A DNA stretch of 64,000 bases from assembly GCA_949529985.1 (NCBI GenBank), contig CATIRS010000032.1, positions 87,275 to 151,274 of the forward strand. Reading direction: 5' to 3'. A model generated the notes under the pieces. The model worked only from the letters and a program-made list of their open reading frames with translations, was not told the origin of the DNA and did no database searches. Below, in pieces: positions 54,801 to 62,300 of this stretch; position 1 is the stretch's first letter, and the number at the start of each line of letters is the position of its first letter. Origin of the DNA: Owenweeksia sp. TMED14. Lineage in GTDB: Bacteria; Bacteroidota; Bacteroidia; Flavobacteriales; Schleiferiaceae. The translations under genes and the position numbers were made by a program.

Positions 54801-57800
54801 TAGTCTCCCATTCATATGAGAAATTCTCTGATCCCCCGGATGCCAATGCCGTTGAGAAAATCTGAGGTGGCACCTCCCCATAACAAACCGTAGCCGTACC
54901 GTCAGTACTACCAGGATTAATCGCAACAACGGCTATCGATATTTTACCCGTGTCCTGACATCCATTTGCATCAGTCCCTGTTACAATATAAGAGGTAGAA
55001 GTATTTATAAGGGCCGTAACTGGTGATCCACTAGTAGTATTTAAGTTACTACTTTGAGAACCCGTCCAAAGGTATGTGACGGCTCCTGTGCCATTTAACG
55101 TAATCGACGCACCAGGAGGAACAGTTTTAGTCGCCGTGACAGCATTTACTTGGGGATCTGAATTTACAGTTATCGAAACAAAAGCACTCACCGTGTCCAT
55201 ACCTGAGTCGAAAACTCTACGGCGGTAATATGTGCTTTGCTGTAAAATCCCAGGGCTATAATTAAGAGAGTTTGTACTAGCAATTGCAGAGTAGTTTGAG
55301 CCATCCAAAGAAGATTCCCACTGATAGGTGTAAACGCCGCTTCCCCCTGAAGGAGAGCCCAGGTTTTGGATGGCATTAAATGTACTTCCCTCACAGTCTG
55401 TCTGCGCAGGGCCAATTGTTCCTGGCAATATAGACTGAACAGTAACCACAACTTGGGCAGTATCTATACAGCCGTTTGCATCAGCACCTTCTAGATAATA
55501 AGTCGCAGTATTAAATACTTGCGTCTGATATGGGAAAACCGTGGAAATTACAGCACTATTCAACTTCAAATCATAAGTAACAGCTCCCGATGCAGAAAAC
55601 GTCACTTGGCCCCCTCGAGGTGTAGTTGATTTGTCCGAAGCAACAATAACAGTAGGAAGTCCCAATGGTTGAACAGTAGAAATATTAGAATATGCTGAAA
55701 CAGATAAGTTATATGTCTTTCTTCTGAAGTAAGTAGTCTGGGTTATAATCTCCGTAAGGATAGGGGAAATAGAATTTGTATTTGCAATAGTTGTCCAGTT
55801 AGTATTGTCTAAACTCTTTTCCCATCCGTAGGTAAAACCAGCACCTGTTCCGCCATCGCTCGCTGCTGTCTCTTGGATTGCTCCTGCAACACCGCCAGAA
55901 CACACACTTTTACTTGTTGAAATACTACCACCGTCAAGGGGAACAACCTTTATCAACTGAGAAATAGTATCACTACAGCCATCAGCATTTGTTCCGGTCA
56001 ATATAAATCTCGTAGTAGAGGTTGGTGTTCCAGTAACTGAAGATCCTACGGCTGCGCTTAAACTTACAAAAGGAGACCAAGCATATGTATTTGCCCCTGA
56101 AGCGCTTAAATTGACGGTGGCGCCAGGAGGGATTTGAGCATAATCTGTAGAAGCTAGAACAACAGGAGCTGGTGTGACAGAGAGAGATACAGTAAATGGA
56201 TTGGAGACACATCCTTGTGACGAAGTTCCAACAACTTGATATGTTGTTGTTGTTGTTGGGGATGCCGAAAAGGACTGATTGGTTCCTATGGAAGTGGCAC
56301 TTCCTTGGACCGTCCAATTGTAAGTCGTCGCACCCTGTACTGTCAGGAGCATACTCTCACCTTGACAAAGGATATTACCACCACTACTTGTAGTGATAAC
56401 CAATGTTGGTTTCGGACTAGCAGAGAGTGTTATCGTATTTGATAATGCCTCAATAGACTGATCAATAGACTTTCGTCTAAAATAGGTTGTGGCGTTGTAT
56501 GTAGAACTAAATACAAGATTTGTAGATACCTCTCCAGTTAAGTCAGACCAGGTCGCATTATCTGTTGAACTCTGCCATTGATAAGTGAATATCGCGCTTC
56601 CTCCAGTAGATGCCGGACCTGACATTGCTGCTGGTATTGTGCCTTCACAAATAGTTTCATTAGAGCCAATAGTTCCAGTGGTGATATTTCGAACAGTAAT
56701 ATTTATCGTGTCACTACCTATGCAACCATTAATATCTGTTCCTTGAGCAGTGAAGTTAGTGGTTCCAGCGCCTGCTCCATTAACGATCACTTGGCTATTT
56801 GAAGCATTTTGGCTCACTACTGTTGGAGACCATGAATATGTCGATGCTCCAATAGCATTTAATATAATTGATCCTCCTGGGGGCATATAACGATTTCCTG
56901 TGGTAACGTCAACTGTTGGATTAGGAACTACAGTCACAGTAACGACTCCAGTTTCATCCGTTATATCCGAATCAACTACCTGACGTTTATAATATGTCGT
57001 CGCAGTGACTCCTGTGGGTGTATATGACGTTTGCGTTGCTCCAGATATCTCAGTGAATGCTATCGATAAATCCGTAGTCTTCCACCATTTATATGTATAA
57101 GTACCACTTCCTCCAGAGGCAGTTGTTATATTATTTATAGTCTGAGGAGTACCATCAATACACATGGATTGATCTACTCCAATAGTTCCTGGGGTTACTG
57201 CCACGGCATTCACACTGACGGCGCTAGAGTCACCACAACTATTAGCTCCCACTCCATAGACAACATATCTTGAGCTCAATGGTACTGCAATTGAAAATGA
57301 TTGAGTCGTCCCTATTTGAGTTCCTTGCTTGTACCATGTGTATGAATTTGCAGCCGCAGCTCCTGTAGCACTTAATGTTACATTACCTCCCACTGGTACG
57401 TTCGCCTTATCCGATGCAGCAACAATTGTTGGATTAAGTTTTATAGAAATATTTACAGAGTTTGAAAAAGCTTCAACTCCCATATCCAAGACCTTTCGTC
57501 TATAGAACCTTGGTACATTCAAAGAGTCAAAAGATGAATTTGTTGTATAGGTAGTATTTGAAAACGAACTATTATTTGCTGCAGTAATATCCGTCCAAGT
57601 AATGTTATCTCTACTCCTTTGCCACTGATAAGTATAGGTTCCAGAGCCACCTGAAGGAGTTGACGAACCAGCCGGTTGCATTACCGAAGGTGTCGCTCCA
57701 ATACAAATAGCTTCATTCGCTGAACTTGTAGATGAACTTTCAACTGTTCCTGCATCTAGAGCCGTTGCATTGATGGTTATTTGTCCATTAGCTTGGCAAT

Positions 57801-59265
57801 TTGAAGCTGTTGTACCAGTCACTGTATAAACAATCTGGGAATTAGGTGTGGCAGTAACCGTTGATCCAGTTGAGGTATTTAGAGATGTTGAGGGTGACCA
57901 GACATAGCTAGAGATTGGTTGACCCGATGCGTTCGCATTAAGTTGAACGGAAGCTCCAATTGGAATATTAATTGTACTTCCGGGCTGACCCGTAGCAGCT
58001 ATTGTGATTGTCGGATTAGCGACAAGTGTGAGGACCACTTCATTTGAAAATTCCGAGATATCCGCATTGGTGACCTGTCTCTTGTAATAAAGATTATCTG
58101 CAGCACCTCCACCAAATGAGGGTGTGAAGGCTTCTGTGTTTGCTCCTGGTATCACTGCATAGGTTCCATTCAAGCCAATACGCTCCCACCACTGGTAAGT
58201 ATAACTTCCCTGAGTTCCTCCACTTGCACCAACGACACTGGCAAGAATTGTTCCTGATACATCACTAGAACATATGTTCTGATCACCCGTAATGCTTCCC
58301 GCATCTAATGGGTCAATATATATTGTCTTTGAAGATGTGTTTACACAATTTGCGTCACTACCTCGCAGGACATAGGTCATTTGATTGGTCTGACTATTTC
58401 CGCTTGATCCGTTAATGTTATAAATGGCTCCGGTAGCAGGAGAGGCGCCGATTGAACCAATATGCCACTCATAAGAAGCATATACTCCAGCTCCACCGCC
58501 ACTCGCTGACAAGCTATTGGTTCCCCCGGATGAGATAGTATCAGAAGTTGCTGAAATCAAAATATTCGGTAAAGTGTAGACGTTTAATTGAACAACACCA
58601 CTGGCCTTAGTAATCCCTGTATTTGATGCGTTCCTTTTATAAAAACGGGTAGCAGTAACATTATCAAAGGTTCCATTAAGAACATATTCATCTAACTCAG
58701 CCGTAGTATTCTCGGATGTTAAAATTGTAATCCATGTAATTTGGTCCGTACTATACTGCCATTGGTATGTATAAGCGCCTGATCCTCCTGTTGGAACACC
58801 ACCAGTACTCTTAGGTCTAATCGAACTATTGGCAGGTGCCAGTTCTCCTGGACATGCTATCATCAACGAAGAAGCTGAAGTTCCGTCAAAAATCTCTATC
58901 GCTCCGGCCGCAAGTTCATTTACCGTAACCGTAATTTGAACTGACTGTGTACATCCCAAATTTGTTGTTGCTAATAATGTGTATATGGTAGTTGCTGTAG
59001 GGGATGCCTGTGTGCTCGATGCTGATGTTGTGGACAGACCAGATGATGGTGACCAATTCCAACCAACTACAGTTCCATTTGAAGCTGCTGAATTTAAGTT
59101 AATTGTAGCGCCATTAGGTATAACAGGAGCTGAAGTACTAAGTGCATTATTTGCAGAAGAAGCGGCCGTGATTGTCATTGTCGGGCGGATCACTTTTGAT
59201 AGAGTCACCGGAACGGATGTAACCGCTGTTATCCCAGCATTGGTAACCTTTCTGCGGTAGTACAT
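48874..59265 (-). CDS. Giant SprB-like surface adhesin, C-terminal part (downstream of in-frame stop)
   Basis: This 3463-residue frame runs from the first Met after an internal TAA to the end of the gene. It carries about 10 composite repeats of 165-175 residues (each with a Cys near the start, a YTYQW core, YYRR, and D-x-x-GC near the end), two Ig-like units (about 53105-53640), about 15 SprB repeats of 75-90 residues (49440-53105), a calcium-loop linker (DCDSIPD, DYDNDGLPNYLDTDSDNDD) and a type B/gliding-associated sorting domain starting at GVFTPNGDGINDYLVI. The Met at 59265 lies in the middle of a repeat and there is no signal peptide, so it is not a true start. Expression therefore depends on the upstream part. 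It is coupled by ATGA to sprF. Confidence 0.85.
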   Translation of the reverse strand: MYYRRKVTNAGITAVTSVPVTLSKVIRPTMTITAASSANNALSTSAPVIPNGATINLNSAASNGTVVGWNWSPSSGLSTTSASSTQASPTATTIYTLLATTNLGCTQSVQITVTVNELAAGAIEIFDGTSASSLMIACPGELAPANSSIRPKSTGGVPTGGSGAYTYQWQYSTDQITWITILTSENTTAELDEYVLNGTFDNVTATRFYKRNASNTGITKASGVVQLNVYTLPNILISATSDTISSGGTNSLSASGGGAGVYASYEWHIGSIGASPATGAIYNINGSSGNSQTNQMTYVLRGSDANCVNTSSKTIYIDPLDAGSITGDQNICSSDVSGTILASVVGASGGTQGSYTYQWWERIGLNGTYAVIPGANTEAFTPSFGGGAADNLYYKRQVTNADISEFSNEVVLTLVANPTITIAATGQPGSTINIPIGASVQLNANASGQPISSYVWSPSTSLNTSTGSTVTATPNSQIVYTVTGTTASNCQANGQITINATALDAGTVESSSTSSANEAICIGATPSVMQPAGSSTPSGGSGTYTYQWQRSRDNITWTDITAANNSSFSNTTYTTNSSFDSLNVPRFYRRKVLDMGVEAFSNSVNISIKLNPTIVAASDKANVPVGGNVTLSATGAAAANSYTWYKQGTQIGTTQSFSIAVPLSSRYVVYGVGANSCGDSSAVSVNAVAVTPGTIGVDQSMCIDGTPQTINNITTASGGSGTYTYKWWKTTDLSIAFTEISGATQTSYTPTGVTATTYYKRQVVDSDITDETGVVTVTVVPNPTVDVTTGNRYMPPGGSIILNAIGASTYSWSPTVVSQNASNSQVIVNGAGAGTTNFTAQGTDINGCIGSDTINITVRNITTGTIGSNETICEGTIPAAMSGPASTGGSAIFTYQWQSSTDNATWSDLTGEVSTNLVFSSTYNATTYFRRKSIDQSIEALSNTITLSASPKPTLVITTSSGGNILCQGESMLLTVQGATTYNWTVQGSATSIGTNQSFSASPTTTTTYQVVGTSSQGCVSNPFTVSLSVTPAPVVLASTDYAQIPPGATVNLSASGANTYAWSPFVSLSAAVGSSVTGTPTSTTRFILTGTNADGCSDTISQLIKVVPLDGGSISTSKSVCSGGVAGAIQETAASDGGTGAGFTYGWEKSLDNTNWTTIANTNSISPILTEIITQTTYFRRKTYNLSVSAYSNISTVQPLGLPTVIVASDKSTTPRGGQVTFSASGAVTYDLKLNSAVISTVFPYQTQVFNTATYYLEGADANGCIDTAQVVVTVQSILPGTIGPAQTDCEGSTFNAIQNLGSPSGGSGVYTYQWESSLDGSNYSAIASTNSLNYSPGILQQSTYYRRRVFDSGMDTVSAFVSITVNSDPQVNAVTATKTVPPGASITLNGTGAVTYLWTGSQSSNLNTTSGSPVTALINTSTSYIVTGTDANGCQDTGKISIAVVAINPGSTDGTATVCYGEVPPQIFSTALASGGSENFSYEWETSSDGITWSLISGANGTNYTPVNKAFATVFYRRIAVNLGVRAEANSATITTLNRPSITGSTNKSILPPGASATLTAQGVNAQGSYDWSVNSSSIGSTTTLSVTPSNTTDYILTGTDANSCSNTDTVRITVVPLNGGTISAIPASLCEGEVIDSVISVAPASGGSGVYSYTWEESNDNLNFTSILNQFGAKLYYAPAVIQTKYFRRVTTDNLIVGYSNVISVTMNSNPLVQANTLSGRYLPFGAQLTLEGTQGLVSYAWSPANVLTSTNARITNGALNSTTIFTLDAVDANGCLGQDTIKIFARTLNSGTVGTDQIICANEQPSQFTSITAASGGSESFTYKWQDSVVSGTWVDILGAVALSYSPGPVAATKFYRRVVIDNLMEKATNIITITVATNPVTAATSDTTVCQGSDPIDLSDMATAAPGHSLYWHTSLSGGAGTSTPPVYTPTAVGTTDYYVSQKNNSTGCESSRTKITMETSVLPSAPAATTTVYYCTGAPNAIALTATPNVGTNSIFWYDSDGITRLAAAPVPNTSSSGTKKYYATEYNWNSDCESSPVEISVITYKPTPSALVVKNVSCFGGSDGEINGSGTAGNNPYAFTWRNSSGVVVGNQAYVAGLPTDNYVLRVSDSRGCADSTGVNISEPTLLTVSHAKQDPQCYGDNGSITVTSTGGTPPYNYSFDNGVAFQTSNTKSLPFGQYRVKVRDANACEVTDANNPIQLVQTTAIAATLVEEPVTCNNGSDGKVIATATGGSPGVGGYQYQWNDQNLQANDTASGLQYGFYTVVISDQYGCQRSFGLPLSEPDEAIVTSISSSNLNCFESDDGVINIVAQGGNTLTYSINDGVQYFPNSLFNANAAGQYIAKVLDSKGCDITYNVIRSITLTQPDRIEVQNIVVDSASCHGYNDAQVQIFATGGSQKKYSINGGTVFNSTGIFSNLTEGYYNSMVTDSNNCPATYDVGVASSGSIGAPDILYMSAVTPTDLSCKDANDGIINIIATGGTNRKYSLTGGGTYQSSPIFNGLSAGTYTVTLSDINTCPATYATSRTVILSEPDSVIVTAVTNVEPSCKNSNDGSIAISASGGNVLSYSILNGQNSQIGNYFGSLTAGSYTLSVSDSKSCLTTYNLPSRVILLTEPDSAIVQDILVENITCNDASDGIIEIIAGGGNELEYSITNGAIYANTNFFNNLDVGLYQTKVKDSKNCTVYYNTNSLVNIIEPDSLYIDSISNDNITCKDFGDGIIEIFASGGNAPIEYSINSTKASSYVQTSLFDQLSPNTYSTGLKDSKSCPFYSKVNTFISLAEPDSLTLNSYQKKDITCNNYNDGVLQLNISGGNPPLSYELIGDSIPVIQNQAVFTGLYASTFVIELTDKFSCPVRFPSGISQTVKIEEPDRIIVRQINPTNITCNNFNDGEIDIIATGGNQPLDYSIDLGASYFLSNSFNGLIAGTYTISVTDSNSCPIVQTPVSVDSLNTVIINPLPIQASSTVTHNVCQGDELGIINLAITGGTVDTITDYNVAWTDINSNTVGFGIPIDSLPAGTYISTIEDNNLCLTSISTKITHPDSLVVTSILSKDLKCFRSIDGEINIAAVGGVGPIYSIDSGQTYVSGPSFTGLDTGIYYVSITDVNSCSSYPPGMTQIQLIEPDSFYVDAVIIEDVSCFGENTGTIEISASGGNFLSYSIDGGVTVADSSYFDSLYAGTYVVQAVDSAGCQGANTSNNSVDILEPALLQASATSILGVNCQQDTTGQVVISPTGGVGQYRIIWETGDSTFALSGLNGLEYLYTVADSNLCLFEGDIKIPTIDADCDSIPDATDGFDDYDNDGLPNYLDTDSDNDDLSDFIEANFSRDTTFTFGETDINKYSDCDIDGSPDFLDLDYCQTFNPGVFTPNGDGINDYLVIPGIEAYPQNTLTIYNTSGQVVYQLSPYDNSFDGISSQTVFITSGEGYLPTGTYFYTVTIPEIKDKNPTDWKKSGYLYLQR
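48877..49170 (-). other. Type B T9SS (gliding-associated) C-terminal sorting domain
   Basis: The end of the giant protein reads GVFTPNGDGINDYLVIPG, then TLTIYNTSGQVVYQ, FDGIS and LPTGTYFYTVTIPE, followed by a lysine-rich GYLYLQR end. This is the type B domain used by SprB, which needs an SprF partner for export; that partner is encoded next. Confidence 0.9.
49440..53105 (-). repeat. About 15 SprB repeats in the giant adhesin
   Basis: Units of 75-90 residues repeat the pattern VxxVxxxxxxCxxxxDGxIxIxAxGGN-x-x-x-YSI-x-G, then FxxLxAGxYTVxVxDSxxC, then a EPD boundary. Examples are ITCNNFNDGEIDIIATGGN and ITCNDASDGIIEIIAGGGN. This is the Pfam SprB repeat known from the Flavobacterium gliding adhesin. 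Confidence 0.85.
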
Positions 59266-59391
59266 AGTTTGGGTGAATCCAGCTGCAAATGAAGGTGTGA
59301 AGGTTGAGTTGGTAGCTCCCGTAATCGTCGACCATGTAGTTTGATCTGAGCTTTCTTCCCACTGGTATACATAATTACCTTGAGTACCTCC

Positions 59392-59394
59392 TTA
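59392..59394 (-). other. In-frame TAA interrupting the giant adhesin gene
   Basis: The TAA replaces the residue before GGTQGNYVYQW; other repeats have Ser there (for example GASGGTQGSYTYQW), so one C-to-A change in TCA would explain it. The frame is preserved, and the 42 codons between this stop and the next Met still encode good repeat sequence, including YVYQWEESSDQTTW. Confidence 0.9.
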
Positions 59395-62300
59395 GGCAGG
59401 ACTAGTTGAAGTAAATGCATTAACAGTCGTTGCTCCTTCACATATATCTTGATCTCCTGAAATAACTCCTGGATTAATTGGATCAACATAAATTGTTTTT
59501 AATACCGACGTTAAACATCCTGAATCCGTATACTCGAGATAAAAAGTGGTTTCACTCGCAGTATTTGTAGGTGTATATGTGGATACTGAAGTAGCAGCAG
59601 GAGTTCCAGATATCGATCCGACATACCAATTAAAAGAACTCGAAGTCCCTCCCGAAACGGTAAGAATGTTCCCCGTTCCTGATGGAGGTATTGTATCATG
59701 CGTTGCAAGGATTGACAATATTGTTGGAACTGTCACATTGTATTGAACTGCATTGGTATACTTTAAAACACCAATTGGCTTCACAGAAACTCCCGGATCG
59801 TTTACTTGCGCTCGATACCATGTACTGGTCGTAATCGGATTAGGAGGAGAATAAGTTGAAGATGTCGCATTGGAAATATTTACCCAGTCGATATTATTTG
59901 TTGAAATCTGCCACTGCAATGAATATTGCAAACTTCCATCCGATGGAGCGGCAGTAAATGACATCGCAGAAGGAGTTACGCCTGGGCATATTGATGTGCT
60001 CCCGACAGATGCTATTGTGCCGGGAATAAGCTCGCTTACAGTAATCAATTGAGTCGCAGTGGAAGAACAGCCGCTCGTTGTTCCGGTAACTGTAAATGTT
60101 GCTGTTGCTGCAGGGTTAATCGTAGCGACATTCGCGTTTGAGCTGATCACATAACCCGTAGGAGTCCAGCTGTAGGCTGCAGCTCCTGCCCCCACTAGTG
60201 TTGTGGTGTCTCCTTTTGCTATTCTTATTCTATTCGCGCTGACCGTCGTAGATGGACCTATATTAACAGTGATATGAATTGTGTTCGAGTATAAGTCAAC
60301 ACCACCACTCTGAGCAGCTCGCCTATAATATTTGTCAACATTTAAAACTCCATCTTGATATGTAGTTGCATTGGCTCCACTTATGGTTGACCATGAATTA
60401 CCATCAGGTGAGGACTGCCAATAATAGGATATAGATCCTGAACCTGTAGCCCCTGTGGCCGATGTTATAAGTGCAGGGATCTCTCCAGAACATATCGTTT
60501 GGTCCGCTGCAATTGTTCCTGCATCAAATGCAGATACCGTTACTACAGAAACAGCAGTGTCTTCACATCCATTGATATCGGTTCCTGTGATAGTATAAGT
60601 TGTCGTTGTCGTAGGATTGACGTTTCTCGAGCTTCCTCCACCAAGATTGTTTGTACCGTCTGACCATGAATAAGAATTTGCCCCATATACTGTTATGGTA
60701 GTATTTCCACCGAATGGAATAGTTACGGAATATTTGTTTGTAGTAACCGTTGGATTCGCAGATACAATTACCGTTGATGTCGACTGCTCAGAAATATCGT
60801 AATCTGTAATAGTACGACGATAGTATGAAGTTACTGAAGGAGAGGGTGATGGGGTATAGGATGCCGAGGTTGCTCCAGATATTGTGGTCCAAGTATTTTG
60901 ATCCGTACTTATCTCCCACGCGAAAGAGAATATCCCTGAACCTCCACCATCACTGGTGGCATTAATAGCTACCGGTGCAGCTCCGTCACATAAAGACTGG
61001 TTACTTAAGTTTCCTGCTCTAAGTGGGTCAATACTGACCCAAAGAGTTGCAGTATTGGTACATCCATTGGCATCCGTTCCTGTTACAGAATAAGATGTAC
61101 TTGAAGCAGGAGTAACTGTTAGCGTATTTGTACTTCCAGAGATAGGAGTCCATGAGTATGATGCAAGACCGGCAGTAGCAGTTAGAAGTATTGATGACCC
61201 TGCAGGCATATTACCTGTAGATGTAGTGTATGATTTAGATAAAGTCAACGTAGGCTCAGGATTAACTGTTTGTAGTACCGTATTGCTATATGTAGAGTAA
61301 CCCTGATCCGTTGTCTTTCTTCTAAAATATCTATTTGCATTAAGAGCAACACCATAGCTAAGGTTTGCAGTATTCGAATTTGCTATAACACCCCAACCTG
61401 AATTATTATTAGAATATTCCCATTGATAGGTATATGAGCGGGAACCGCCTGTTGAGACCGCTCCAGTCAGAGAGCTTCCCATCGTTAATCCTTCGCAAAT
61501 CGCTGCATTCGGGTTTGCTATCACACCGGGTATCAATACAGAGGCATAAACATTCAACGTGTCTGAGCCTACACATCCGTTTCCATCTTTTCCCGATACA
61601 GTAACTATAAAGTTTGTAACGCTAGAGGGAGTATATAAAGCGGTAGCATCGGAAGAATAGGACTGATATACAGATCCCCCTGATTCAAATTGATAAGTTG
61701 TTGCCCCTGCGCCAGTAATTTCGATATTGTCATTGAGTGCAATTGGACGATTCTTGGTTACCGTAGCAGTAATTACTGGAGAGGTATTTACGTCTCTTGT
61801 CTCTGTGTTTGAGTAGACTATTGATGAACTATTGTTGGCATCGGTAATCTTAACACGATAATAAATCTTTGCCGTTTTAACTCCTGGAGAATAGCTTGTT
61901 GCCGTAGCTGAAGCAATATTGCTAAATGAAATGTTGTTAGAACTCTCTTGCCATTGGTATGTAAAACTTCCCGAACCACCACTAGCAGCAGAAAAAGACA
62001 TAGTAGATGGAGCATAGCCTGAGCAAAAATCGCTGCTTCCACTTGAAGTTAATGTTCCTGCAACGAGACTTGATACTGTTATCGTTTTTGATTCGCTATT
62101 TGCGCAACCATCATCGTCAGTAACTGTTAAAGTGTATGATGCAGTGGAAACTGGAGAGACTGTGACACTGGCAGTGGTCGCGCTCGTAGACCACAAATAT
62201 GTTGCTGTTCCCCCGGCAGGACTTATCGTAATGCTTGGAGTAAGGGTTACCGGAGTCCCAGAAGAAACGGTATTTGCACTGCTAGCAATGGAAATTATTG

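Noticed and set aside
55982-56317. 111-codon minus-strand frame inside the giant gene
   Set aside because: It is an alternative-frame shadow within the repeat region, with cysteine-rich random-looking sequence.
59383-59394. TAAGGAGGT right at the internal stop looks like a perfect Shine-Dalgarno site for restart
   Set aside because: GGAGGT simply encodes the conserved Gly-Gly of the repeat. The nearest ATG is 13 bases on and out of frame, the next in-frame Met is 42 codons away, and Bacteroidota rarely depend on Shine-Dalgarno pairing.
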